Shown piece after piece: positions 1-8,200 of a stretch of 64,000 nucleotides of DNA. The stretch spans positions 806,001-870,000 of the forward strand of contig NZ_CP134227.1 of assembly GCF_031656915.1 (NCBI RefSeq), read 5' to 3'. The stretch comes from Nocardioides marmorisolisilvae. Lineage in GTDB: Bacteria > Actinomycetota > Actinomycetes > Propionibacteriales > Nocardioidaceae. Both the position numbers and the translations under genes were made by a program. Position 1 is the stretch's first letter; the number at the start of each line of letters is the position of its first letter. A model generated the notes under the pieces. It searched no databases and was not told where the DNA came from. It worked only from the letters and a program-made list of their open reading frames with translations.

Positions 1-1724
1 ACCTTCAGCGGGATGTCGATGTGCTGGGCGTCCCACTCGGTGAGCAAGGCGTCGGTCACGACAGGGTCGGCGCCGACGTAGACCGCCTCGAGGACGTTCG
101 GACGGGTCGCCTTGGCGTAGGCGAGCGCACGCATCGTCGGCTTGTGCAGCTTGGAGACCAGCACGATCGCGTGCACCCGGGTGGGCATCACCTGGTCCTC
201 GTCACCGATGACGAGCTCCTCCTCGACGCGGTCGTAGTGCCGCCGGATCGCCTTCATCAGCGCGAAGAAGACCACCATGGCCAGGATCGCGATCCAAGCG
301 CCCGCGAGGAACTTCGTGACCAGGATGACCACGAAGACGACGGCGGTCATGGCCAGGCCGATCGTGTTGATCACCCGCGACCGGATCATCCGCCGCCGCT
401 CGCCCGGGTCACGCTCCGTCTTGAGGTGCCGGGTCCAGTGCCGGATCATCCCGAGCTGGCTGAGGTTGAAGGACACGAAGACGCCGACGATGTAGAGCTG
501 GATCAACCGGGTCGGCTGCGCATCGAACGCGATGATGAGGACGATTGCGAAGCCGGCGAGGATCAGGATGCCGTTGCTGTAGGCGAGCCGGTCGCCCCGA
601 GAGCCCAGCTGGCGTGGCATGAACCCGTCGCGGGCGAGGATCGAACCGAGCACCGGGAAGCCGTTGAAGGAGGTGTTCGCGGCGAGCACGAGGATGATCC
701 CGGTGACCGCCACCACGAAGTAGAAGCCGGGCGAGAAGTTGCTGAACACCGCCCTGGCGATCTGCGCGACGACCGTGTGCTCGTCGAACGACGCGGGGAA
801 CGGCCGGTAGTGCGCGTCCCGCAGCCGGCTCATCGCGTCCGGATCGGTGGGGTCGACGTACTTGATGCCCATCTGGTGCGCCAGCACGATGATGCTCATC
901 AGCATCGTCACGGCGATGGCGCCCAGCAGGAACAGTGTCGACGCGGCGTTGCGGCTCTTCGGCTTGCGGAAGGCAGGCACGCCGTTGGAGATGGCCTCGA
1001 CACCGGTGAGCGCCGCACAGCCGGAGGCGAAGGCACGCGCGAGCAGAAAGATCAGTGCGCCCGTCGAGATCGCGTGGTCGTAGCCCGGCGCGGGCGTGAT
1101 GTGGTAGTTCGCGCTCTCCACCTGCGGCAGGGTGCCGGTGATCGAGCGGATCGCGGCGTACACCGCCATGCCGATGATCCCGACCATGAACCCGTAGACG
1201 GGGATGGCGAAGGTCTTCCCCGACTCCCGGACACCGCGCAGGTTCATCGCAGCGAGGACGACGACGAGGACCACCGCACACGGCGCGGAGTGCTTGGCCA
1301 TGAACGGGATCGCGGAGCCGGCGTTCTGCACGCCCGACGAGATCGACACGGCGACGGTGAGCACGTAGTCGACGAGGAGCGCGCTCGCCACGGTGACGCC
1401 GGCCGTCGGCCCGAGGTTGACCGTGGCGACCTCGTAGTCACCACCACCGCTGGGGTAGGCGTGCACGTTCTGCCGGTACGACGCCACGACGGTCAGCATC
1501 ACCAGTGCGACGGCTATGCCGATCTTCCAGCTGAAGGTGTACGCCGAGGCGCCCGCCAGCGAGAGCATGATGAAGACCTCGTCGGGCGCATAGGCAACCG
1601 ACGAGAGCGCATCGCTGGCGAACACCGGGAGCGCGATCCGCTTCGGCAGCAGCGTCTCCCCCAGCTGGGAACTGCGGAGCTTCTGCCCGAGCAGGATCCG
1701 CTTGGAGACGTTTCCCACACCCAC
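1..1724 (-). CDS. APC-superfamily permease, KimA-like potassium importer candidate (3' end missing)
   Basis: A large membrane transporter read leftwards off the window edge, with about 574 codons visible. Reverse-strand translation gives repeated hydrophobic segments consistent with a twelve-helix APC fold. Near the N-terminus is SDALSSVAYAPDE, and later the segment VSFNLSQLGM, both resembling the KimA (YdaO) family of proton-coupled potassium importers. After the membrane part comes a soluble tail beginning VLVSKLHKPTMRALAYA, like the cytoplasmic domain of that family. The likely start is GTG at 1724, with a second GTG at 1718; a TAGCCT hexamer lies at 1733-1738. It diverges from two TrkA-type RCK genes, and the same arrangement exists in mycobacteria (Rv2690c with ceoB/ceoC). 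That context makes potassium a better guess than amino acids, but the substrate is inferred. Confidence 0.85.
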   Translation of the reverse strand, partial: MGVGNVSKRILLGQKLRSSQLGETLLPKRIALPVFASDALSSVAYAPDEVFIMLSLAGASAYTFSWKIGIAVALVMLTVVASYRQNVHAYPSGGGDYEVATVNLGPTAGVTVASALLVDYVLTVAVSISSGVQNAGSAIPFMAKHSAPCAVVLVVVLAAMNLRGVRESGKTFAIPVYGFMVGIIGMAVYAAIRSITGTLPQVESANYHITPAPGYDHAISTGALIFLLARAFASGCAALTGVEAISNGVPAFRKPKSRNAASTLFLLGAIAVTMLMSIIVLAHQMGIKYVDPTDPDAMSRLRDAHYRPFPASFDEHTVVAQIARAVFSNFSPGFYFVVAVTGIILVLAANTSFNGFPVLGSILARDGFMPRQLGSRGDRLAYSNGILILAGFAIVLIIAFDAQPTRLIQLYIVGVFVSFNLSQLGMIRHWTRHLKTERDPGERRRMIRSRVINTIGLAMTAVVFVVILVTKFLAGAWIAILAMVVFFALMKAIRRHYDRVEEELVIGDEDQVMPTRVHAIVLVSKLHKPTMRALAYAKATRPNVLEAVYVGADPVVTDALLTEWDAQHIDIPLK

Positions 1725-1795
1725 AACGGATCAGGCTAGAGCAACAGCGACCGAATCGTGGCACGCGCCCGTCCGTCCCACCGGCGGATCTCTAG

Positions 1796-1801
1796 TAGCG
1801 T
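1796..1801 (+). promoter_or_regulatory. -10 hexamer for leaderless trkA transcript
   Basis: TAGCGT (TAnnnT form) ends 7 bases before the GTG start at 1809, so transcription would begin at or next to the start codon. No Shine-Dalgarno sequence is visible there. Confidence 0.5.
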
Positions 1802-1808
1802 CTGGACC

Positions 1809-2474
1809 GTGCACGTCGTGATCATGGGCTGCGGCCGGGTCGGCTCGGCCCTCGCGCGCTCGCTGGAGGACCGCAACCACACCGTCAGCGTGATCGACAC
1901 CGAGCCGGACGCGTTCAGGCGCCTCGGCCCGTCGTACAACGGGCTCAAGGTCACCGGCTACGGCTTCGACCGGGCGGTGCTGACCGAGGCGGGGATCGAG
2001 CGCGCCGACGCTTTCGCGGCGGTCAGCAGTGGCGACAACTCCAACATCATCGCCGCTCGCGTCGCCCGCGAGACCTTCGGGATCGAGCAGGTCGTGGCCC
2101 GGATCTACGACCCCGGCCGGGCCGCGGTCTACGAGCGCCTCGGCATCACCACCGTGGCGACTGTGCGCTGGACCGCCGATCAGGTGCTCCGTCGGCTGCT
2201 GCCCGCGGGAGCGGAGCCGAACTACCGCGACCCCTCGGGGACGATCAGGTTGGACCAGGTGCCGATCAACGAGGCGTGGATCGGCCAGCGCAGCGTCATC
2301 TTCCAGGAACAGTCCGGAAGCAGGATCGCCTGGATCGATCGCCTCGGGGAGGGCATGCTGCCCACCCGGGAGACGGTGCTGCAGGAGGGCGATCTGCTCC
2401 ACCTGGTGATGCGCGAGGAGAGCGCCAGCCACGTGTACGACGTGTTCGGCGGCGGTCCGGAGGACGACTCATGA
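1809..2474 (+). CDS. trkA: TrkA-type RCK potassium-uptake regulator (CeoB-like)
   Basis: A 221-residue cytoplasmic regulatory protein. The N-terminal RCK_N Rossmann domain opens with VIMGCGRVGSALA (glycine-rich nucleotide loop), with the acidic residue of VIDTEP at the end of the second strand. From about residue 130 a TrkA_C domain follows. RCK proteins bind NAD(H) or ATP, and sometimes c-di-AMP through RCK_C, and gate potassium channels or transporters. GTG at 1809 was chosen because the Rossmann strand starts immediately after it and a -10 hexamer lies 7 bases upstream. A second RCK gene follows after 46 bases. No TrkH or KtrB pore gene is visible; the nearest transporter is the divergent KimA-like permease. 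Confidence 0.92.
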   Translation: MHVVIMGCGRVGSALARSLEDRNHTVSVIDTEPDAFRRLGPSYNGLKVTGYGFDRAVLTEAGIERADAFAAVSSGDNSNIIAARVARETFGIEQVVARIYDPGRAAVYERLGITTVATVRWTADQVLRRLLPAGAEPNYRDPSGTIRLDQVPINEAWIGQRSVIFQEQSGSRIAWIDRLGEGMLPTRETVLQEGDLLHLVMREESASHVYDVFGGGPEDDS

Positions 2475-2520
2475 ATCGCGCGACCCGTCCGATCCACGCA
2501 CCATCCATGAGAGGTGAGCG

Positions 2521-3189
2521 ATGAGGGTCGCCATCGCCGGCGCCGGCGCCGTGGGCCGCTCGATCGCCCAGGAGCTGATCGCCAACACCCACCAGGTCCT
2601 GCTGATCGACAAGGACCCCGGCTCGATCAAGCCCGATCGGGTGCCCGATGCCGAGTGGCTGCTCGCCGATGCCTGCGAGATGTCCTCGCTGGAGGAGGCC
2701 CGGCTTCAACAATGCGATGTGGTGATCGCCGCGACCGGGGACGACAAGGTCAACCTGGTCGCCTCGCTGCTGGCCAAGACCGAGTTCGGCGTTCCCCGGA
2801 CGGTCGCCCGGGTCAACCACCCCAACAACGAGTGGCTCTTCACCGAGGCGTGGGGCGTCGACGTCAGCGTCTCCACCCCGCGGATCATGTCGGCCCTCGT
2901 CGAGGAGGCCGTCACGGTCGGCGACCTGGTGCGACTCTTCGAGTTCCGCCAGGGCAACGCGAACCTGGTCGAGATGACCCTGCCCGCCGACTCTCCGTAC
3001 GTCGGCAAGCCCGCGGGACTGATCCCCTTTCCGGAGAACTGCGCGCTGGTGACCATCCTGCGCGACCGGCAGGTCTACACGCCGTCGGCAGAGCAGCCGG
3101 TCGAGGCCGGCGACGAGCTCCTGTTCGTCATCCCGGCAGAGGCCGAGGAGGAGCTGGAGTCGCTGCTCGCTCCCACCGAGCACCACTGA
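2521..3189 (+). CDS. trkA: TrkA-type RCK potassium-uptake regulator (CeoC-like)
   Basis: A 222-residue second RCK protein. It has a glycine-rich Rossmann loop (VAIAGAGAVGRSIAQ), the acidic LLIDKDP motif, then TrkA_C from about residue 135. ATG follows a GAGAGG ribosome-binding site. Tandem, non-identical RCK genes (ceoB-ceoC) are normal in actinobacteria and probably form a hetero-oligomeric ring. It is likely co-transcribed with the preceding trkA. Either a distant Trk/Ktr pore or the neighbouring KimA-like permease could be the target; the sequence does not decide. Confidence 0.92.
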   Translation: MRVAIAGAGAVGRSIAQELIANTHQVLLIDKDPGSIKPDRVPDAEWLLADACEMSSLEEARLQQCDVVIAATGDDKVNLVASLLAKTEFGVPRTVARVNHPNNEWLFTEAWGVDVSVSTPRIMSALVEEAVTVGDLVRLFEFRQGNANLVEMTLPADSPYVGKPAGLIPFPENCALVTILRDRQVYTPSAEQPVEAGDELLFVIPAEAEEELESLLAPTEHH

Positions 3190-3269
3190 GACGCGCGTCG
3201 ATTCGCTCGACGAGCCCTCAGCGCCGTAGACTGTGAGCAACAGCCCGCTCGGTCTTGCCGCGGGCCTGC

Positions 3270-3345
3270 CGCGCGGATCTTCGGTCCGCGCCCTCGCACC
3301 AGCGATGCGAGCACAACGCTTCCTCGTCCCGCCGCCGGCGGGCCA
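3270..3345 (+). promoter_or_regulatory. Structured 5' leader of the DEAD-box helicase gene
   Basis: Three successive inverted repeats fill the 160-base gap before the helicase. CGCGGA (3272-3277) pairs with TCCGCG (3285-3290) around a loop containing TTCG. CTCGCA (3293-3298) pairs with TGCGAG (3306-3311). CCCGCC...GGCGGG spans 3328-3342. A possible -10, TAGACT, sits upstream near 3227. RNA-helicase mRNAs often carry folded leaders for autoregulation or cold response; the function here is inferred. Confidence 0.45.
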
Positions 3346-3350
3346 GCACG

Positions 3351-4859
3351 GTGAGACACACCACCGAAAGCGACATCCCGTTGCCCAGTTCCAGCTTCCA
3401 TGACCTTGCCGTGCCCGCACGCCTGGTCTCCGTGCTCGCCGAGCGCGGCATCGACACCCCCACCCCCATCCAGTCCGCCACGCTGCCCGACTCGCTCAGC
3501 GGCCGCGACGTGCTCGGCCGAGGCCGCACCGGCTCCGGCAAGACCTACGCGTTCCTGCTGCCCGTGGTGGCGCGGCTCAGCGGCGGACCGTCCGCCCGCC
3601 CCAAGGCGCCTCGCGCCCTCATCCTGGCGCCGACCCGTGAGCTCGTCGGCCAGATCGAGGAGGCGCTGCGTCCGCTTGCCGACACCGCGGGCCTGACCAC
3701 CCGCACCGTGTTCGGTGGAGTCGGTCAGAACCCCCAGGTCCAGGCGCTGCGCCGCGGGGTCGACATCGTGCTCGCCTGCCCGGGCCGGCTCGAAGACCTC
3801 ATCGGGCAAGGCCACTGCACCCTGGCCGACGTGCAGGTCACCGTCCTCGACGAGGCCGACCACATGGCCGACCTCGGCTTCCTGCCCGCCGTACGACGGC
3901 TGCTGGGGCAGACCCCACAGGGTGGTCAGCGGCTGCTGTTCTCGGCCACGCTCGACCACGCCGTCGACGGGCTGGCCAAGCGGTTCCTGTCCAGCCCGGT
4001 GACCCACCAGGCCGACTCCCCGGGCTCGCCAGGTCTCGACATGGAGCACCACGTGCTGCACGTTCGCCACGACGACCGGATCTCGATCCTGGTCGACCTG
4101 GCCAGCGCGCCCGGCCGGACCGTCGTCTTCACCCGGACCAAGCGCGGCGCCCGCAACCTCGCCCGCCAGCTGAACAGCCGCGGGGTCACCGCGGTGGACC
4201 TGCACGGCAATCTGAGCCAGAACGCCCGGCAGCGCAACATGGCAGCATTCCACGCCGGCGAGGCCACCGCCCTGGTGGCCACCGACATCGCGGCCCGCGG
4301 GATCCACGTCGACGACGTCGCGCTGGTCGTGCACGCCGACCCGCCCGCCGAGCACAAGGCCTACCTGCACCGCAGTGGCCGGACCGCGCGCGCCGGGAAC
4401 GCCGGAACCGTGGTCACCCTGGCCACCGACGACCAGCTGCGCGACGTACGGGTGCTGACGAAGGCGGCCGGGATCAAGCCCACGACGACCCGCATCGACA
4501 GTGCACGACACCCGCTGCTCGCCGAGCTCGCGCCCGGTGAGCGGGTGATCGTGCCCGGCGGCCTCGCGCTCGCCGAGCCCACCGCGCCCTCCCGCCCTTC
4601 GGGCTCGGGCAGCGCCCGCCGTCGCAGCTCCGGCGCGGGCAGTTCGCGCGGCAGGTCGGGGACGGCCGCACGATCGGGCGCCACGTCCAGCACGGACGGC
4701 AAGCCCGGCGGCAGGCAGACGAGCGGCAGGAAGACGAGCAGCGGCCGCTCGGGTGGCGGCGGCAAGGGCCGCCGCGGTGGCGCCGGAGGCTCGAGCGTCG
4801 CCTACTCGACATCCTCGTCCTCGCACAGCGCCGCCTCGTTCAGCTCCGGGCGGCGCTGA
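3351..4859 (+). CDS. DEAD-box ATP-dependent RNA helicase
   Basis: A 502-residue RhlE/CsdA-type helicase. Motifs in order: Q motif (TPTPIQSATLPDSLSGRD), I (GRTGSGKT), Ia (PTRELV), II (DEAD), III (SAT), IV-V region with TDIAARGI, and VI (HRSGRTARAG). After about residue 390 comes a basic Gly/Ser/Arg tail of roughly 110 residues, typical of RNA-binding extensions in actinobacterial DEAD-box proteins. The role is RNA unwinding in ribosome assembly or RNA turnover. The start is uncertain: GTG at 3351 has no clear ribosome-binding site, TTG at 3381 is preceded by GAAAG and would begin closer to the usual N-terminus, and a TTG at 3255 would run through the hairpin leader and is unlikely. Confidence 0.93.
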   Translation: MRHTTESDIPLPSSSFHDLAVPARLVSVLAERGIDTPTPIQSATLPDSLSGRDVLGRGRTGSGKTYAFLLPVVARLSGGPSARPKAPRALILAPTRELVGQIEEALRPLADTAGLTTRTVFGGVGQNPQVQALRRGVDIVLACPGRLEDLIGQGHCTLADVQVTVLDEADHMADLGFLPAVRRLLGQTPQGGQRLLFSATLDHAVDGLAKRFLSSPVTHQADSPGSPGLDMEHHVLHVRHDDRISILVDLASAPGRTVVFTRTKRGARNLARQLNSRGVTAVDLHGNLSQNARQRNMAAFHAGEATALVATDIAARGIHVDDVALVVHADPPAEHKAYLHRSGRTARAGNAGTVVTLATDDQLRDVRVLTKAAGIKPTTTRIDSARHPLLAELAPGERVIVPGGLALAEPTAPSRPSGSGSARRRSSGAGSSRGRSGTAARSGATSSTDGKPGGRQTSGRKTSSGRSGGGGKGRRGGAGGSSVAYSTSSSSHSAASFSSGRR

Positions 4860-4870
4860 GCCGCGGTCAG

Positions 4871-6082
4871 TCAGCTCGGCAGCGCGGCCAGCGCCGCCGT
4901 GATCAGCGGCAGGTCGACCCCGCGCGCCACGTCGAGCCCGGTCAGCGCGGAGACGCGCCGCAGCCTGTTGTCCACCGTGTTCGGGTGCACGCCGAGCTGG
5001 TCCGCCGTACGGCGCCGGCTGAGCGCCTCGGCGAGGTAGGTGCGCAGCGTCACCAGCAGGTCGGGGTCGTCTGCCAGTGGCGCCAGGGCGGCCGCCAGCT
5101 TCGGCCGCGCGGGCGTGTGCCGGGTGAGCTGGTACTCAAGGGCCATGTCGTCGAGGCGGTGCACGCCGGGCCCGCGGCCGAGCAGGCCGACCAGCTCCAG
5201 CAACTCCTCGGCCAGGTGCGCCGCGTCGCCGACAGCATCGATGCCGGCAGGAACCGCTGCCACGGTCAGCCGGGCGCGAGCGACTCGCCCAGCGGTCCCC
5301 ACCAGGCGCTGGAGCCGATCCCACTCCTCCTCGGCGGGGTCGAGGCGGTCGAGCGGCACCAGCACGACACCGCCGGTCTCGGAGAGCCGGCTCAGCACCG
5401 ATCCGGGCAGGTGCCGGCCCAGCTCCTGGCGGATCTGGCGCGCCGTACGCCGGGCGAGCACCGCGATGTCGATCTCGGGGTCGGTCTCCAGCCGGAACCC
5501 GATGGCGAGAACGAAGTAGCCGACCGGAAGCCGCGCACCTGCACGGGTCGCGGCAGCGTCGACGTCATCGCCGGAGAGCAACGCGTCGAGCAGCGCGTGC
5601 CGACGCGCCATCTCGTCGTCGCGCAGGAGCTCGTGCGTCTCCGCGTAGCCCTCGGCGAGGGCCGCGGAGACCTCGCGCAGGAACCGCAGGCTGAGTCGCT
5701 GCAGGTCTAGCACGGTGGCGAGGTCCTCGGGCCTGGCAAGCTGCATCAGCCGGTCGTGGCAGATCTCGACACCGAGGCAGTACGCCGCCACCAGCTGGCC
5801 GAGCGGAACACTGTCCTCGGCTCGTCGTGCGGCGCCCCGACGGGCATGCTGCAGCGCGCGGTCGTCGAGCTCCCCACAGCGAAGGGCACTCGCGAACAGC
5901 CGGATCCCCCGCGTGCAGGCCCGTCGTACCTCTGCCTCGACGTGGGAGCGCGGCAGGGTGGCGTAGACCGGCAGGACGGCGGCCAGCCGGTCCAGGATCT
6001 CGGCGATCAGGTCGTCACGAAGCCGGTCGATCAACTCGTCGACCGGACGTCCCGACAGACGCGGGACGTTGTGATCCGTCAC
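4871..6082 (-). CDS. PucR/CdaR-family transcriptional regulator
   Basis: A 403-residue regulator. The N-terminal half is helical and carries no recognisable catalytic motif; the middle resembles the GGDEF-like CdaR region. The C-terminus (about 345-400) is the PucR helix-turn-helix: RTYLAEALSRRRTADQLG, then HPNTVDNRLRRV. GTG at 6082 was preferred over an upstream start at 6157 because GGGAGG lies 7 bases before it. It diverges from a secreted lipase across a 110-base gap containing direct repeats, so it most likely controls that gene and perhaps itself. The ligand is unknown. Confidence 0.85.
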   Translation of the reverse strand: MTDHNVPRLSGRPVDELIDRLRDDLIAEILDRLAAVLPVYATLPRSHVEAEVRRACTRGIRLFASALRCGELDDRALQHARRGAARRAEDSVPLGQLVAAYCLGVEICHDRLMQLARPEDLATVLDLQRLSLRFLREVSAALAEGYAETHELLRDDEMARRHALLDALLSGDDVDAAATRAGARLPVGYFVLAIGFRLETDPEIDIAVLARRTARQIRQELGRHLPGSVLSRLSETGGVVLVPLDRLDPAEEEWDRLQRLVGTAGRVARARLTVAAVPAGIDAVGDAAHLAEELLELVGLLGRGPGVHRLDDMALEYQLTRHTPARPKLAAALAPLADDPDLLVTLRTYLAEALSRRRTADQLGVHPNTVDNRLRRVSALTGLDVARGVDLPLITAALAALPS

Positions 6083-6191
6083 AGCATGCCCTCCCGAAAT
6101 CACGCATCCCTCCCAGCGCCGGACCGCCTGCGCCGGACCAGAATCACACACGGGCACCGACTCGGGAACCGTTCACCAGAGGGAGAACCAG
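6083..6191. promoter_or_regulatory. Divergent control region between pucR-like gene and lipase
   Basis: Holds two copies of GCGCCGGACC (6116-6125 and 6130-6139, 14 bases apart), flanked outside by AATCACGCA (6098) and AATCACACA (6142). The lipase ribosome-binding site GAGGGAG lies at the right end. The nested repeats are plausible regulator sites; this is inference. Confidence 0.4.
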
Positions 6192-7118
6192 ATGCGCATC
6201 AGAGTCCGAGGAGCCGCGATCGCGGCCACTACCGCCGCACTCCTGGCCGTCGGAGGGCTGGGCAGCACCGCCACGGCAGCCAGCAGCTATCCGATCCAGC
6301 CCTACCTCTCCTCGGCGGCGATGGCCGCCGCAGGCGCACCCGATGCGCCTGCGCCCGGGATGAACCTGCCCTGCACGCTGACCGCCGCGCACCCCTATCC
6401 GGTAGTGCTGGTGAACGGCACCTTCTCGGTGATGGGGGACGACTGGGCGGCCGTCGGTCCGATCCTCGCCAACGACGGCTACTGCGTCGAGGGCACGAAC
6501 TTCGGCGGCACCCCGGGCAACCTCATCCAGGCGCTCGGGCCGATCGCCGAATCCGCCCAGCAGATCGCCACGCTGATCGACCAGACCCGGGCGAAGTACC
6601 ACGTCGACAAGGTCGACCTCGTCGGCCACTCGCAGGGAGGCATGCTCGCCGAGTACGTCGCCAAGGTGCTCGGCTATGGACCGAAGATCCACTCGATCGT
6701 GGCCTTCTCGCCGACCACGCATGGGACCACTCTGTCCGGGATCACCAACCTGGCCGCGGCGTTCCCCGGCGCGAACCAGCTCGTCGCCAGCGCGTGCCCG
6801 GCCTGCTACGACCAGGAGGTCGGCTCGGACGCGCTGAAGCCGCTGGACTCGGGACCGATCGCGGTCCGCGGGGTGACCTACACCGTGATCGAGACCCGGA
6901 ACGAGACCGTGGTGACCCCGGTCGGGTCCTCCTTCATCAACGAGCCCGGGGTCCGCAACCTGTACGTCCAGAACTACTGCTGGAACGACAGCATCGACCA
7001 CGCCGGACTTCCCTACGACAACACGGCGATCCGGCTGATGCTCAACGCGCTGTCGCCGTCGACCGCCAGGTCGCCGAACTGCTGGATCTCCTACGGCTAC
7101 CCGGCGGTCCAGCAGTAG
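6192..7118 (+). CDS. Secreted triacylglycerol lipase/esterase (alpha/beta hydrolase)
   Basis: A 308-residue exported hydrolase. The N-terminus MRIRVRGAAIAATTAAL continues hydrophobic to an Ala-rich cleavage region near residue 30, a typical Sec signal peptide. The core follows the lipase class 2 pattern: VVLVNGTFSVMGDDW for the oxyanion region, GHSQGG as nucleophile elbow (serine near 142), and a late His in the segment NDSIDHAGLPYD as the probable catalytic histidine. Several cysteines suggest disulphides outside the cell. The start has a good GAGGGAG ribosome-binding site. It lies head to head with a PucR-type regulator. A second secreted lipase of the same family lies near 16.2 kb. Substrate chain length cannot be read. 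Confidence 0.88.
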   Translation: MRIRVRGAAIAATTAALLAVGGLGSTATAASSYPIQPYLSSAAMAAAGAPDAPAPGMNLPCTLTAAHPYPVVLVNGTFSVMGDDWAAVGPILANDGYCVEGTNFGGTPGNLIQALGPIAESAQQIATLIDQTRAKYHVDKVDLVGHSQGGMLAEYVAKVLGYGPKIHSIVAFSPTTHGTTLSGITNLAAAFPGANQLVASACPACYDQEVGSDALKPLDSGPIAVRGVTYTVIETRNETVVTPVGSSFINEPGVRNLYVQNYCWNDSIDHAGLPYDNTAIRLMLNALSPSTARSPNCWISYGYPAVQQ

Positions 7119-7832
7119 TCAGCTCAGCTCCTCGGCGATCCGGGTCGCCTCGACGTCGCTGACGGGGGTCTGGTTGCGTCCCAGCAACCAGACCATCCCG
7201 GCGAAGGCTGCGACCTGCAGCGGCCAGCCCATCACCAGCTTGCTGGTGCCGAGGGCGGCCACTGCGGTGTCGGTGCTCCACCAGCCGTGGTGCCCGGCGA
7301 GGTACATCGGCCCCTGGACGACCACCCGCAGGACGCACGGAAGCACCAGCAGCCAGGTCAGCCGGCTGCACAGGCGCACGACGGCGCCGTCCTTGTGCCA
7401 TGCCGTCGGGTCGCCGGTGACGCTGCCGACCATGAAGCCGACGATGGGCCAGCCGATGAGAACGGTCAGCCCGATGCCGACGGCATAGGCGGCGTTGTAG
7501 AGCACACCGGGCAGGAAGTAGGCGAGCGCCTGGTCGCCCGCGTCGCCGCCACCCCGCGCGGCACGCCACGCGAAGAAGGTGCCGATCCCGATGCCGACCA
7601 GGGCGTTGAGCACGAACTGCGGCGTCGACCGCTGCACCAGACGTACGACGAGCAGCACCGCGGCGCAGACGACGCTGACCACGATCGCGAGCTCGAGCCG
7701 GTGGCTGGTCAGGAAGAGCACGGTGAACACGGCGGTGGGGACGGCTGCCTCGAGCATCCCCCGGACACCACCGAGCGCCTTGGACAGCTGGTGCCGAACC
7801 ACCTGCTCGACGGTCTGGTTCGCGGCGTCCAT
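7119..7832 (-). CDS. DUF3159 membrane protein
   Basis: A 237-residue polytopic membrane protein with about six hydrophobic helices and the conserved actinobacterial DUF3159 pattern, including NALVGIGIGTFFAWRAARG and PIVGFMVGSVTGDPTAWH. Function is not known. Its stop nearly abuts the lipase stop (convergent), and the OB-fold gene ends 1 base upstream of its start, so it is the last gene of a dut-DUF3710-OB-DUF3159 operon. The same order occurs at the Rv2693c-Rv2697c locus of M. tuberculosis. Confidence 0.85.
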   Translation of the reverse strand: MDAANQTVEQVVRHQLSKALGGVRGMLEAAVPTAVFTVLFLTSHRLELAIVVSVVCAAVLLVVRLVQRSTPQFVLNALVGIGIGTFFAWRAARGGGDAGDQALAYFLPGVLYNAAYAVGIGLTVLIGWPIVGFMVGSVTGDPTAWHKDGAVVRLCSRLTWLLVLPCVLRVVVQGPMYLAGHHGWWSTDTAVAALGTSKLVMGWPLQVAAFAGMVWLLGRNQTPVSDVEATRIAEELS

Positions 7833-7833
7833 C

Positions 7834-8196
7834 TCAGTACTTCAGGTCGTAGCGCGGGTTGTACATGATCCGGGCACTGTCGTGCTCGCCGATCCGGCCG
7901 GTGACCTGCACGGCGCGGCCGGGGAAGACGCCGGCGATGCGGCGCCGGCCGAGCCAGAGCACGGTGATGGTGTCGGTGCCGTCGTACAGCTCGGCCTCGA
8001 GGGCCGGCACCCCGCCGCGGGGCCGCAAGGTCACCGTGCGCAGCGTCCCCTGCACGGTGACGAGCTCGCGGTTGGGCGCGTCCTTGAGCGTGACCAGGCC
8101 GGACTTCTCGGCGTCTCGACGCAGCTCGCGGGCCTCCTCGTGTCCCGGACTGGCCCAGCGGCTGATCGACTGCCGCAGCCGGCTCTTCTCGGCCAT
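7834..8196 (-). CDS. Small OB-fold nucleic-acid-binding protein
   Basis: A 120-residue protein with an N-terminal helical stretch and a compact OB-fold: VTVQGTLRTVTLRP, then LYDGTDTITVLWLGRR and GRAVQVTGRIG. It corresponds in position and pattern to the Rv2694c family. Single-stranded nucleic-acid binding is inferred from the fold; no partner is established. It sits in the dut operon with 4 bases to its upstream neighbour and 1 base to DUF3159. Confidence 0.83.
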   Translation of the reverse strand: MAEKSRLRQSISRWASPGHEEARELRRDAEKSGLVTLKDAPNRELVTVQGTLRTVTLRPRGGVPALEAELYDGTDTITVLWLGRRRIAGVFPGRAVQVTGRIGEHDSARIMYNPRYDLKY

Positions 8197-8200
8197 CGGC

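Noticed and set aside
21-1739. Long rightward open frame over the first 1.7 kb
   Set aside because: It is the complement of the KimA-like permease; its translation is compositionally biased (Arg/Asp/His-rich) and has no recognisable domain.
3255-3350. N-terminal extension of the DEAD-box helicase from TTG
   Set aside because: It would translate through the three hairpins and yields an Arg/Ser-rich tail with no family counterpart.
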